Below the pieces are notes generated by a model that was not told the origin of the DNA, did not search any database, and was given only the letters and a program-made list of their open reading frames with translations. Positions 45,869 to 57,400 of a DNA stretch of 64,000 nt are shown here, piece after piece (position 1 is the first letter of the stretch; each line of letters starts with the position of its first letter). The stretch covers positions 112,783,267 to 112,847,266 of the forward strand of contig OY856411.1 of NCBI GenBank assembly GCA_963693085.1, in the 5' to 3' direction. This DNA is from Alisma plantago-aquatica. Taxonomy: Eukaryota; Streptophyta; Magnoliopsida; Alismatales; Alismataceae. A program made the position numbers and the translations under genes.

Positions 45869-46804
45869 AATTATCCACCCCTTACAAGGATTTTGTCCCC
45901 GAAATCAACAAAACATATTAAGAGAAAAGAGCAGGGTATTTCCTACTCATTTCTTCCTCTAGTTCCCATGTGGCTTCTTCAACACCATGATGATTCCAGA
46001 GGACTTTCACAAGACTTATATCTTTCTTTTTCAACTTTTTAATTCTGTTATCAAGGATTGACACTGGTCCTTCCTCATAAGTTATATCATCATTCAATTC
46101 TACCTCCATAGGCTGTATAACTGACTCTGTATTAGGGTGACATTTCCTCAGCATAGAAATGTGAAACACAGGGTGTAACCTTTGTAACTCTGGTGGTAAC
46201 TCTAGTTTATAGGCTACCTTTCCAACCCGTTCAATGATTGGATAAGGCCCCATAAATCTAGGAGCTAACTTCCCTTTCCTTCCAAATCTTAGGACTCCCT
46301 TCCAAGGCAAGACTTTGAGATACACTCTGTCTCCAACCTGGAATTCTAAGGGTCTGTGACGTCTGTCAGCATAAGATTTCTGCCTATCCTATGCAGTCTT
46401 AATCTGTTGTTGTATCATTTTAATCTTTTCTGTGGTCTGCTGCACAAGATCAGGACCTAAAAGCTGATGTTCACCAGTTTCATACCAACATAAGGGTGAC
46501 CTACAACGTCTACCATACAAAGCTTCATAAGGTGCCATATCAATGCTATGTTGATAGCTATTGTTATAGGCAAACTCTATTCAGCTTAGGTGCAGATTTC
46601 AACTTCTTGTAAACTGGAGAACACATGCTCTCAGCAAGTCTTCCAAGGTCTGTATAGTCCTTTCTGACTGTCCATCAGTTTGTGGATGAAAGGCTATACT
46701 AAACCTTAATTGGGTGCCTAAAGCTTTATGAAGTCGCTCCCAAAAACCACTCGTAAACTGGGGACCTCTGTCAGAAACTATAGTGACTGGAACTCCATGC
46801 AGTG
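45869..46804 (-). pseudogene. pol: Fragment G: 3' end of a second F-family interior (integrase, chromodomain)
   Basis: It aligns with 36246-37165 of element F. On the minus strand it begins inside the integrase core (HGVPVTIVSDRGPQFTS), continues through HPQTDGQSERT and on to an open 135-codon end (46325-45918). That end has GPYPIIERVGKVAYKLELP and a complete chromodomain (KVLWNHHGVEEATWELEEE). Stops occur near 46598 and 46570 (two TGA) and near 46390 (TAG). It ends abruptly at 46804, where LTR C resumes. The apparent ORF 46901-46599 is a chimera across that junction and not a gene. Confidence 0.88.
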
Positions 46805-47628
46805 AACCTTTGGAGGAGAGAGGACGTCCACAAGCAGCTACAAGGTGAAGAAAGAGGCTTCTTCCATGAGATCCATGGAGTTTCTTCCCCTTCTTCCCCA
46901 TTCTTTTGCCATTTCATTGATTATGTGTAGCTAAGCCCCTCTTGGTGGGCTGTTTGGGGATAAAATGTGACTTTGATACCATGTTGGGGGGAATTTTGGC
47001 TTGTAATGAACTTGTTTTTATATATGATGATTTCTCCATGCTTTTGTCTCTTATCCCATTTCCATTCTTGTGATTTTTGATTTATGCTTTTTGCTATGAA
47101 TTGCTTGTTTGATAGTGCTTAATGATACCATGTTTCTAGGAGAATTAGGATGCATGTGGAAATCTTAGGTATGACTCCTAGGTCCCAATAAGGGATCTCT
47201 AGCTAGTCCCCTTTGTTCCTACATGCCTACCCCTTCTCCTACTACTTGGTATGAGACCTAAGTTACTAGTATAAGTGGGATTGATGTGATTGCCTAGGGT
47301 TTTCTAAAGGCTAGAATTTCTAGTGGCATGAGGTCAAATACCCTCATCTCTACTCCCATCTCTACCCTTGACCCTCAATTGCTCAATACCACTTATCCTA
47401 GAAACCTAGATTTGCCTAATCCTTTTAGAATTACACCTAACCCTAGTCTTCCACTAGTAGTATAGGGTACATTCTGATAGCATTTGCCTTATTGTTTGGT
47501 TTGGTAATCTAGATGAAAAATGAGAACCATGCTTGTCCAATAACCTCCCCCAATTATTATCAAAGTTACATTCCCAAACGGCCCACCTACTTTAATTATC
47601 TTATTTAAAACTCAACTTGCTCTGCTTG
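46805..47628 (+). repeat. Element C LTR, middle piece
   Basis: It continues the LTR broken at 31421, with no coding sequence. The right end is set by element D: GCTTG at 47624-47628 is the target duplication repeated at 57401-57405. At the left, no TATGT duplication matches 31417-31421, so the F/G right boundary has been altered by deletion. Confidence 0.65.
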
Positions 47629-50463
47629 TGTCACACCCCGATCTCTCATAATCCACAAACCACGAGATTAAGACGTGACAGGATGGGATTTACACATAAG
47701 CCAATCACTCTTCATTTTTTAAAACAATTCAAGGCATTTAGATGATAACCAAGTTTAAACTGTAAACAGAAAACTGAGCAAACTGCAGGAACTTTTCTAT
47801 TTAACTGAATAAAGATACAAGCAAGGTCTACATCATAATACATTGATTAACATAAAGAAAGCATAACATTAATTTACATCTTTATACACATTACACATAC
47901 ACACTCTCTCTCACCCACACCATGTCCCAAGGATCGAGGGGAAAGGACTAAGATACCTCTAACTACTAATTACGAACCTTCTATCGACTAGGTGTAAGGA
48001 TAAATCGATCCTTCTGATTTCCTGCTGCTGATGATAACCTGAAAATGTTTTGAGTAGAGGTATGAGCCTACTCGCTCAGTGAATAGTATTTCACTTAGCT
48101 ATCACTAAACAACTCATCAGGTTTATAAACTGAAATTAAACATAAATGCAGAACTAAACAAGGCAGTTCTAATAACATAGCAGATATACAGATATTAATC
48201 ACATTTCTAAGCATCAACAAATATTTCAGGTAAATAAACAGTTATATAAATTTACTGTGATATTACTTGATTATTTATTCATATTATTATTATGCCCTAA
48301 ATATATGCAGTGTACTCTGCATATAAAGATCCGCAGCAAGTTCATGCTACGGTCCCACCGTACAAGACGTAGTGACACACCCGGGAAATGCTAAGTCTGA
48401 CGCCAGCCCTGCTCTGCCACAGGACCACAGGCTCTCCGGCCTACAGGCTCTCCGGCCTCAATGCACTACTCCGAGTGCTCTAGACTCCTCCTCTAACCTG
48501 ATTACACAGGCGGAGAGTCTCACGGGGTTACCACCGTGACTCCGCACGGATTAATGTTGAATAACCCCCATTTTCCTCCAGTGCCACTGTGACTCCGCAC
48601 GTGTTGTTGTTGGACACTGCCTATCAACCCTCGTGCCACCAGAATTACTCAACCGGTTGATGTTGGACACGAGTTTCACCCCTAAGTTGCAGATACCTCT
48701 TAGGGGTTCTACGGTGTTAGGGCACCTAAGTCTAATAACTGATTAACAAATAAACATTTAATCAGGAATATCACATTCCATGCATATTGATCAATCTGAA
48801 TAACACATGAAGCAAATATATATCCTTTATCATCATTAAACACGATTCAGTATCATTTATCCACTTTTGATGCTAAACATCTATTTTTAAATCAGCAAAT
48901 ACATTGCAAGTATAATACATGAAATTTCATCCATTCCACTAAGCATATTAGGTATTTCAAGTTCCAATGAAACTAACATATGCTATTGTATGTACTACGC
49001 TGCTTAGAGGTTATACTAACTGATACAGAAGTAATTAAGCATTTAAATTGAGTTAAATAATGATTTCTAAATGAACTACTACTCACACTTGTGGAACTCG
49101 GCCGACCAAACTGGAAACTTGTGGAACTCGGCTGACCAAACTGGAAACTCGGCCGATCGGCTGACAACTCGGCCGATCCACCCGCAACTCGGCCGATCCA
49201 AACCCTGATCGATAACCTATAAAGAGAAACTCGGCCGAATCACACCCAATTCGGCCGACCAAAACGCTGTTCGTCATTCTTAACAGAGAAACTCGGCCGA
49301 ATCATTCGCAATTCGGCCGAACAACACACAGACAGGACATATACAAACGTCTAAGTTTATTATTGATTGATAAGTGGAACCCTACTCACCGCGATTTGGT
49401 TTGTCCGGATTCGTCCGGAGATGTGTCCAAGGCCTGTTTCCGGGCGGATTTCTATTGTCTTCTTCCTTGGGTTTATACTGTTCATGGCCCTGTTGTTCAT
49501 AGCAAACGTACGCCTAAGCCAAGTTGACGTTTGAGCTTCAATCAATTTCTAACTCGAACTAAAGGTTGCGGATTCACAGAGGGACCTTGAAATCAAAGTT
49601 CACCTGAAGATTTCCCTGCTACTAGGCATGCCCTAGGCGGCTTCCCTGGCTGTGTGCAGCAGCTGCTGCTGCAAGAACTGGATGGGGCGTCGCCCCTTGC
49701 TGCTTAGGCGCAGTGGCGCAAATGGAGGCGATGTGCTGCGATTGCTTGCTCGGACTTCAAAGCCGAGGTCCATGGCCGTGATTTGGAGCTTTGGCCGCCC
49801 AAATTAGCTTCCTCCAAGCCACGCACGGCAGCTGCAGCTTGCCGCTGGCCAAGCTGCTCGGCGGCTGGCGTCCAGCCAACAAGGGCACGGAGTGGTTGGG
49901 GGAAAGAAGTAGAGGAAGAAGAAAGAAGATGGCGCTGTTGGTCGGAGCTTTGGAGCTCAAAATCGCCCTGCCCATCCTCCGCTACTGTTCTATCGGGCGC
50001 CGCTCCTCAAGCGGTTCCCCTGTTCTATCGGGAAGGAGAAGATAAAGGTCAGGTTCGTGGAGGGGCCGGGATGTAATTTACCCAGCAAAAACCGAAAATT
50101 ACAACTACGTCCCTAAGCACTCAAATGTCCATATCTTTTAACTCGGAAGTCAGTTTTGAGTGATTTTTCTTGCAACGGTTTAAGCTCGGAATTCGCTATA
50201 ACCTCAAAGTGCAAAACATGCTAAAAAGACTATTTCACTGGATCAAAACTCTAATTACAACTGTGATTACTTGATTCAATTTAATTGACTAATTAATCAA
50301 CATTAATATCATTAGTCGCCTCAGGTGATTCAAACTCAACTATTAATTCACATATTAACTTATTTTGATTATCCATGATGTTTAATTTGATACTCAACAC
50401 TAATTGAGATGTTTTCACGTAATTCAAGATATTTATTAGATAATCAGGGAGTGGGTCATAACA
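47629..50463 (-). repeat. Element D 3' LTR
   Basis: 2,835 bp. It has a GC-rich part at about 49560-50090 near its minus-strand start, a CTCGGCCGA cluster (49088-49321), and a second GC-rich part at 48355-48715 with duplicated GGCTCTCCGGCCT and repeated GACTCCGCACG. Open frames in the GC-rich part (49783-50076 and 49975-49757) recur in the other LTR only because the LTRs are near-identical; they have no recognisable domain. Confidence 0.92.
49088..49321. repeat. Element D LTR motif cluster (CTCGGCCGA type)
   Basis: About ten copies of ACTCGGCCGAYC or ATTCGGCCGAAC spaced 15-35 bp apart. The 5' LTR has the matching cluster at 56041-56259. The two differ in unit content: GGAACTCGGCCGACC is doubled here, and CTCGGCCGATCGGCTGACAA is doubled there. 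Confidence 0.85.
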
Positions 50464-50481
50464 ACCTTTTCCCCTTAAAAG
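50464..50481 (-). promoter_or_regulatory. Element D polypurine tract
   Basis: The minus strand reads TTTTAAGGGGAAAAGGT directly before the 3' LTR start TGTTATGACC. A near copy lies inside the element at about 52237-52255. Confidence 0.85.
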
Positions 50482-50904
50482 AATTTCGTCCCGAAATTCC
50501 TAAAAGAGAAAGGAAACGTGTTACTCATTTCTGACTCGTATTCCTACGTAGCTCCCTCTAGGTTAAGATTTCTCCACAAAACTATCACTAATGGTATCTC
50601 ACAATTCGTGAGTTTCTTGATCCTCTGATCAATCATCTGCATAGGTCCCTTAACCTAGGACATATCTGATCTGATTCCAAATCAATCCACAAAACATTGT
50701 CTTTCCAGAATTGTTATAACAGTATCTCAATTTATGGTAATTACCAAGAAATTATTATACTATTCATGCAAACAAACTAAAATTCTTAAATAAACAGAAT
50801 GCATGTCTTTTTGGTACTAAAATAAAATCATGCAATTTAACTGTTAAACATCATCACATCTCATAATGAAAATTTGATATCAAGATACTTGATTCATCGT
50901 ACAC

Positions 50905-51020
50905 CCTATCCTTAGGGTTTCATTTGCCTTGTTCATTCATCACATGCCAACACCCTACTCTTAGGGTTATCTCATTCATTAATCACATGGCAACACCCTA
51001 TCCTTAGGGTTTCCATTATC
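50905..51020 (+). repeat. Three tandem units with CCCTA and TTAGGG arms
   Basis: Units of about 46 bp built on ACACCCTAYYCTTAGGGTT followed by a CATT-rich spacer and ATCACATGSCA. Each unit has a small inverted repeat (ACCCTA and TTAGGGT). It lies in the 3' non-coding part of D on the minus strand. Confidence 0.75.
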
Positions 51021-51639
51021 TCATCTGTTTGATTGCAATTCAAATCACAATACGGTATCATTCTGGAACTGGCAGAGCAGTATATTTCAAAACATTGTAA
51101 TTACTGAGTAATGTTTATATCATGCATGCAGACAGATTAAAAATTCATAAATATTCCAAACTCAAATCAATTTTGGCACATACATACTGAATTTATGTAA
51201 TTGAACATCTTATTACACCAATAAGAGTAATTTACTCCACTTATAAGAAACCATCTGTAATTTTTATCCATTATCTGAAATTTCTCGAAGTATGTGCATA
51301 TTAACCAAATTCATGGTTTATGCATCACATAACTCAATTAAGAGTTATTTTTGTATCATAACACAAATTTTTAATGGTACTTGAGAATTTCTGATAATAT
51401 CTTAGAGAAATGTGCCAATTCATGTAAATGTTAAGTCATACACATTAACATAACAAGAAACATGCAACTAGATTTATTTGCATAATTTAATGATATCTTA
51501 CTATCTTGAAATCATGCACCTAATGGTTTACTAAATCTGTGTTTTCTGGGTTCATACTCAAACCGTACCATTATCAGTTGTGAATTTTTAAACTCAACAT
51601 TCACATAAGGCAACTTGTATAAGACTTAAATATTCATTC

Positions 51640-52700
51640 TTACTTCCACTGAAAAGCAAAACACATGCTCTCAGCATGTCCTCAAGAGTCTGAATGGTTC
51701 TCTCAGACTGGCCATCCGTTTGCAGTTGAAAAGGTTATATTGAATCTTAACTTTGTGCCCGAAGCACAATGCAACTGTTTCTACAATCCTAAATGTGAAT
51801 TTAGAATCTCAATATGATATGATTGAAACTAGATTACCAAGCAACCTAATTATTTTATCCATGTATATCTTAGTCAAGTCTCGAGACATCAAAGGTCGAC
51901 TTAATATGAAGAAAGTGAGCAGACTAAATTAGTCTATCCACAATCATTTATATCAAATCACAACCTCTAGGTGTCCTGGGTAATCTTAACACAAAATCCA
52001 TTGTGATAAATTCCCATTCTCATTCAGGCATAGAAAAAGATTACAAGGTAGCTGTAGATTTCTAGGGTTCAACCTTAACCTACTGGCACATACTACTTCT
52101 AACCACGTACTCAGCTACATCCTTCTGTATATCTGACCATCCATTTCAACTTCTTGAGATTCATATACATCTTAGTGTTTCCTGAAAGCATAGCATACAT
52201 CAATACATACATTTCCATAAGAATCTTTTCTTTCAGCCTTTTCCCCTTAAAAGAAATTTACACTATCTCGAGGTACACACAACATGTCATGCTAATACAA
52301 CATCTTATCATTTAAAAACTTAAATTCTAGGCTCTTTTCCTCCCATCATGTCATGCATGGTCTGGTTTATCTCACTATCACCCTATTGTAGTTCCTTGAT
52401 TTGATCATAAGAAGTAGGCTTAACTTACATCTATACAATCAAATCACTTTGTGTTGTCACCCCTAAGCCTAAGTTCAACTTCCACATTTCTACTAACAGG
52501 TCTCTATTGAAACCCGTCATAGAGAATGCATTAGTTGTTGAACTTGACTTTCTGCTGGAAGCGTTATTCACCACATTCTTCTTACCAGGGTGATAATCTA
52601 TTGTCACATCATAAAGATAATGACACCATGTCTTAAAAACATGAACTACATCAACTATCTTCAGGTCATATATCGGATAATACTCCGCTTTCTATGCTAC
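51640..52700 (-). pseudogene. pol: Element D pol remnants (RNase H tail, integrase)
   Basis: On the minus strand the readable pieces are: HYLYDVTIDYHPGKKNVVNNASS near 52620-52550 (the RNase H tail, usually [17 protein letters not shown]); GNTKMYMNLKKL near 52190-52150 (integrase zinc region); and QTDGQSERTIQTLEDMLRAC near 51725-51665 (integrase core with the catalytic Glu). Many stops and shifts lie between them. Reverse transcriptase and Gag are not readable. Confidence 0.75.
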
Positions 52701-54558
52701 TTTCTTATAATTACATTTTAGGTTTATGTTTTTCTCTTGCCTCTAAGTCATTTCATGTTGTTCATGTACTGTTTAGATTAACTACCTTAAAACCCTAGGT
52801 CACCATCAAAGCCAGTTTACTTTTCATAGGACATATCTCAAGATCTTATTTTACAAAGACACTAGTATTCGAGGTTACATCAATAATGATATCCCTTAAA
52901 CTACTACAACTTTAATCATTCTAAGGTTTGATCCTTTATTAATAACATAGCATTATTGTGTGTATGTGTGATCGATCATATAGATCAAATTGAGTTGCTT
53001 GGGTCAATAACATATTAACCCAACACTCAACTTTATTCATATGGCTGAAAATTTAGTTTTCATAATAGTTTCTGTAATTCGCTTATTAAACAGCTAACAG
53101 AAGCTCCAACAATTCTGGAAATTTTATATGTTGTTCCTAATGAAGTTTCAGACCTCCAGTAAAAATTTCAGATCATTTTATGTTACCAATAATTAATTAA
53201 AAATCGAACAGTGCACTGCTATATTGCAGTCTGCAGCAGGTTCGGCTGAGTTACAAACTCGGCCGACACCCTCACTGCAGGGGTCAAAAGTCATCCAAAA
53301 ATTATGCCAATTTAACAGAGTGTCTAAAATTGTATTTTTCAAGAACATTTAAAATTTGAAATCAATCAGATATACCAATAAAAAAATAAAATTCAATTAC
53401 CACACTACTATATTATTCAGAAAATGTGATCGGTCGAGTTGGAAACTCGGCCGATGAACAGGTCAGAACATTCTTCAAAAATTCTGATATTTTCTAATGT
53501 TGTTCACATTTTATATATCCAAATCATATCCCAATTTTTTGGCCAAAACAGAGTTACACATAGAATACTAAAAATCATTTAGTGAGGCATTCTATTTATC
53601 AAATTCTATATTCATGTGTCATTTGAATCCTAGTTTGGGCCAATTAGGGTCTATGCTTCTCAAACCCTAATTCTCAAGACAAAAGAACATTTAGACTTCT
53701 TATCATAGTTAAAACATCCCAGTGTATATACATTCTCACTATGTTACGGGTCTAAATCATCCAGAGTCTATTCTTATTTTACTGTTAATAGGAGTCATTA
53801 GATCCCAGTAACGCATCCTGCCAGCCGGACCAGGCCGAACCTGTAGTCCTGAAGCCAAGAGCTACTCGAGATTAATCAACTCCTATTAATCGTAAACATG
53901 TGGAAAGAATATCCACTTAGGGCAAACTCAATTAAACATAATTTCGGGTCTACTTTAATACAAAGGAAACAAACATTAAACAATTCACTTCATGGCACAA
54001 CAACATAAAAGAATCTTATTTGCTTTACAAACTGAAAATTCTAATTTTATGCATATAAAAGCATTTATAGTGATCTTTAAATCAAATAAGCAATAATAAA
54101 CAAGAGTTGAATCGCATCTTATATGTAATCTCTTATTCCTTTATTAATTTCTGATCTCTTAACCCTAAGATTTCTAGGGTTTTCTCTCTAGCCTATCCTT
54201 CCTCTGCATACCTGGCCAGGGCATCCAGAGAAGAACAGACAGAGTAGCTTGATACTGGTCAATCTAAGTATTCAGACACCTGGCCAGGGTATCTAAACAC
54301 TCAGACCTTCCAGAGCTAAAACACATCATTCATTATTCGCCTTACTTATAACCTTATCTTTTGACCCTAATGATTCTTAACGACTCATCTTAAGCTCATT
54401 ACTTGATTCTCGTGACCACATCCTCTTCCTGCTATCTGCAATAATATAACATAACACTTCCTGTTAGAAAATTACATATAGAAGGAAGACACTTATACCT
54501 TAATCCTATTGGTCTCTTATCGTCCCCTGACCTTGAGTAACTATGTACTCAAACCAAG
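52701..54558 (-). other. Element D interior without readable genes
   Basis: Where protease, reverse transcriptase and Gag should lie I find no readable motif. Two short groups of the element's LTR motif occur at 53238-53270 and 53430-53457 (TTCGGCTGAG, CTCGGCCGAC, CTCGGCCGATG). A CCTGGCCAGGGYATCYA unit occurs twice, near 54210 and 54280. Confidence 0.55.
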
Positions 54559-54570
54559 GCTCTGATACCA
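54559..54570 (-). promoter_or_regulatory. Element D primer-binding site (tRNA-iMet)
   Basis: The minus strand reads TGGTATCAGAGC followed by CTTGG, a full initiator-Met primer site, five bases from the 5' LTR end at 54576. Confidence 0.93.
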
Positions 54571-54575
54571 AAAGT

Positions 54576-57400
54576 TGTCACACCCCGATCTCTCATAATC
54601 CACGAACCACGAGATTAAGACGCGACAGGATGGGATTTACACATAAGCCAATCACTCTTCATTTTTTAAAACAATTCAAGGCATTTAGATGATAACCAAG
54701 TTTAAACTGTAAACAGAAAACTGAGCAAACTGCAGGAACTTTTCTATTTAACTGAATAAAGATACAAGAAAGGTCTACAGCATAATACATTGATTAACAT
54801 AAAGAAAGCATAACATTAATTTACATCTTTATACACATTACACATACACACTCTATCTCACCCACACCATGTCCCAAGGATCGAGGGGAAAGGACTAAGA
54901 GACCTCTAACTACTAATTACAAACCTTCTATCGACTAGGCGTAAGGATAAATCAATCCTTCTGATTTCCAGCTGCTGATGATAACCTGAAAATGTTTTGA
55001 GTAGAGGTATGACCCTACTCGCTCAGTGAATAGTATTTCACTTAGCTATCACTAAACAACTCATCAGGTTTATAAACTGAAATTAAACATAAATACAGAA
55101 CTAAACAAGGCAGTTCTAATAACATAGCAGATATATAGATATTAATCACATTTCTAAGCATCAACAAATATTTCAGGTAAATAAACAGTTATATAAATTT
55201 ACTGTGATCCTACTTGATTAATTTTTCATATTATTATTATGCCCTAAATATATGCAGTGTACTCTGCATATAAAGATCCACAGCAAGTTCATGCTACGGT
55301 CCCACCGTACAAGACTTAGCGACACACCCGGGAAATGCTAAGTCTGACGCCAGCCCTGCTCTGTCACAGGACCACAGGCTCTCCGGCCTACAGGCTCTCC
55401 GGCCTCAATGCACTACTCCGAGTGCTCTAGACTCCTCCTCTAACCTGAGTACACAGGCGAAGAGTCTCACGGGGTTACCACCGTGACTCCGCACGGATTA
55501 ATGTTGAATAACCCCCATTTTCCTCCAGTGCCACCGTGACTCCACACGTGTTGTTGTTGGACACTGCCTATCAACCCTCGTGCCACAAGAATTACTCAAC
55601 CGGTTGATGTTGGACACGAGTTTCACCCCTAAGTTGCAGATACCTCTTAGGGGTTCTACGGTGTTAGGGCACCTAAGTCTAATAACTGATTAACAAATAA
55701 ACATTTAAACAGGAATATCACATTCCATGCATATTGAACAATCTGAATAACACATGAAGCAAATATATATCCTTTATCATCATTAAACACGATTCAGTAT
55801 CATTTATCCACTTTTGATGCTAAACATCTATTTTTAAATCAGCAAATACATTGCAAGTATAATACAGGAAATTTCATCCATTCCACTAAGCATATTAGGA
55901 ATTTCAAGTTCCAATGAAACTAACATATGCTATTATATGTACTACGCTGCTTAGAGGTTATACTAACTGATACAGAAGTAATTAAGCATTTAAATTGAGT
56001 TAAATAATAATTTCTAAATGAACTACTACTCACACTTTTGGAACTCAGCCGACCAAATTGGAAACTCGGCCGATCGGCTGACAACTCGGCCGATCGGCTG
56101 ACAACTCGGCCGATCCACCCGCAACTCGGCCGATCCAAACCCTGATCGATAACCTATAAAGAGAAACTCGGCCGAATCACACCCAATTCGGCCGACCAAA
56201 ACGCTGTTCGTCATTCTTAACAGAGAAACTCGGCCGAATCATTCGCAATTCGGCCGAACAACACACAGACAGGACATATACAAATGTCTAAGTTTATTAT
56301 TGATTGATAAGTGGAACCCTACTCACCGCGATTTGGTTTGTCCGGATTCGTCCGGAGATGTGTCCAAGGCCTGTTTCCGGGCGGATTTCTATTGTCTTCT
56401 TCCTTGGGTTTATACTGTTCACGGCCCTGTTGTTCATAGCAAACGTACGCCTAAGCCAGGTTGACGTTTGAGCTTCAATCAATTGCTAACTCGAACTAAA
56501 GGTTGCGGATTCACAGAGGGACCTTGAAATCAAAGTTCACCTGAAGCTTTCCCTGCTACTAGGCATGCCCTAGGCGGCTTCCCTAGCTGTGTGCAGCAGC
56601 TGCTGCTGCAAGAACTGGATGGGGCATCGCCCCTTGCTGCTTAGGCGCAGTGGCGCAAATGGAGGCGATGTGCTGCGATTGCTTGCTCGGACTTCAAAGC
56701 CGAGGTCCATGGTGGTGATTTGGAGCTTTGGCCGCCCAAATTAGCTTCCTCCAAGCCACGCACGGCAGCTGCAGCTTGCCGCTGTCCAAGCTGCTCGGCG
56801 GCTGGCGTCCAGCCAACAAGGGCACGGAGTGGTTGGGGGAAAGAAGTAGAGGAAGAAGAAAGAAGATGGCGCTGTTGGTCGGAGCTTTGGAGCTCAAAAT
56901 CGCCCTGCCCATCCTCCGCTACTGTTCTATCGGGCGCCGCTCCTCAAGCGGTTCCCCTGTTCTATCGGGAAGGAGAAGATAAAGGTCAGGTTCGCGGAGG
57001 GGCCGGGATGTAATTTACCCAGCAAAAACCGAAAATTACAACTAGGTCCCTAAGTACTCAAATGTCCATATCTTTTAACTCGGAAGTCAGTTTTGAGTGA
57101 TTTTTCTTGCAACAGTTTAAGCTCGAAATTCTCTATAACCTCAAAGTGCAAAACATGCTAAAAAGACTATTTCACTGGATCAAAACTCTGATTACAACTG
57201 TGATTACTTGATTCAATTTAATTGACTAATTAATCAACATTAATATCATTAGTCGCCTCAGATGATTCAAACTCAACTATTAATTCACATATTAACTTAT
57301 TTTGATTATCCATGATGTTTAATTTGATACTCAACACTAATTGAGATGTTTTCACGTAATTCAAGATATTTATTAGATAATCAGGGAGTGGGTCATAACA
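54576..57400 (-). repeat. Element D 5' LTR
   Basis: 2,825 bp, near-identical to 47629-50463. The motif cluster is at 56041-56259 and the GC-rich part at about 56500-57010. Confidence 0.93.

Larger units (their letters stand above)
47629..57400 (-). mobile_element. Element D: Ty3/gypsy element with 2.8-kb LTRs and decayed interior
   Basis: 3' LTR 47629-50463, 5' LTR 54576-57400, interior 50464-54575, with perfect target duplication GCTTG (47624-47628 and 57401-57405). On the minus strand the LTR starts TGTTATGACCC and ends GGGGTGTGACA. The primer site is initiator-Met and the polypurine tract is TTTTAAGGGGAAAAGGT. The LTRs are very similar (high 90s percent by eye), yet the interior keeps only scraps of pol. 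So D was already a defective passenger when it inserted, or it moved with the help of another element. Confidence 0.92.

Noticed and set aside
46599..46901. 100-codon minus-strand ORF starting in Lys/Gly-rich sequence
   Set aside because: It spans the junction of LTR C and fragment G at 46804. Its first part is LTR sequence, so it is a chimera and not a fusion gene.
49757..50076. Overlapping ORFs of 72-97 codons in the GC-rich part of both D LTRs (also 56694-57013)
   Set aside because: They are shared only because the LTRs are near-identical, occur on both strands, show no domain, and are expected from low stop density in GC-rich sequence.
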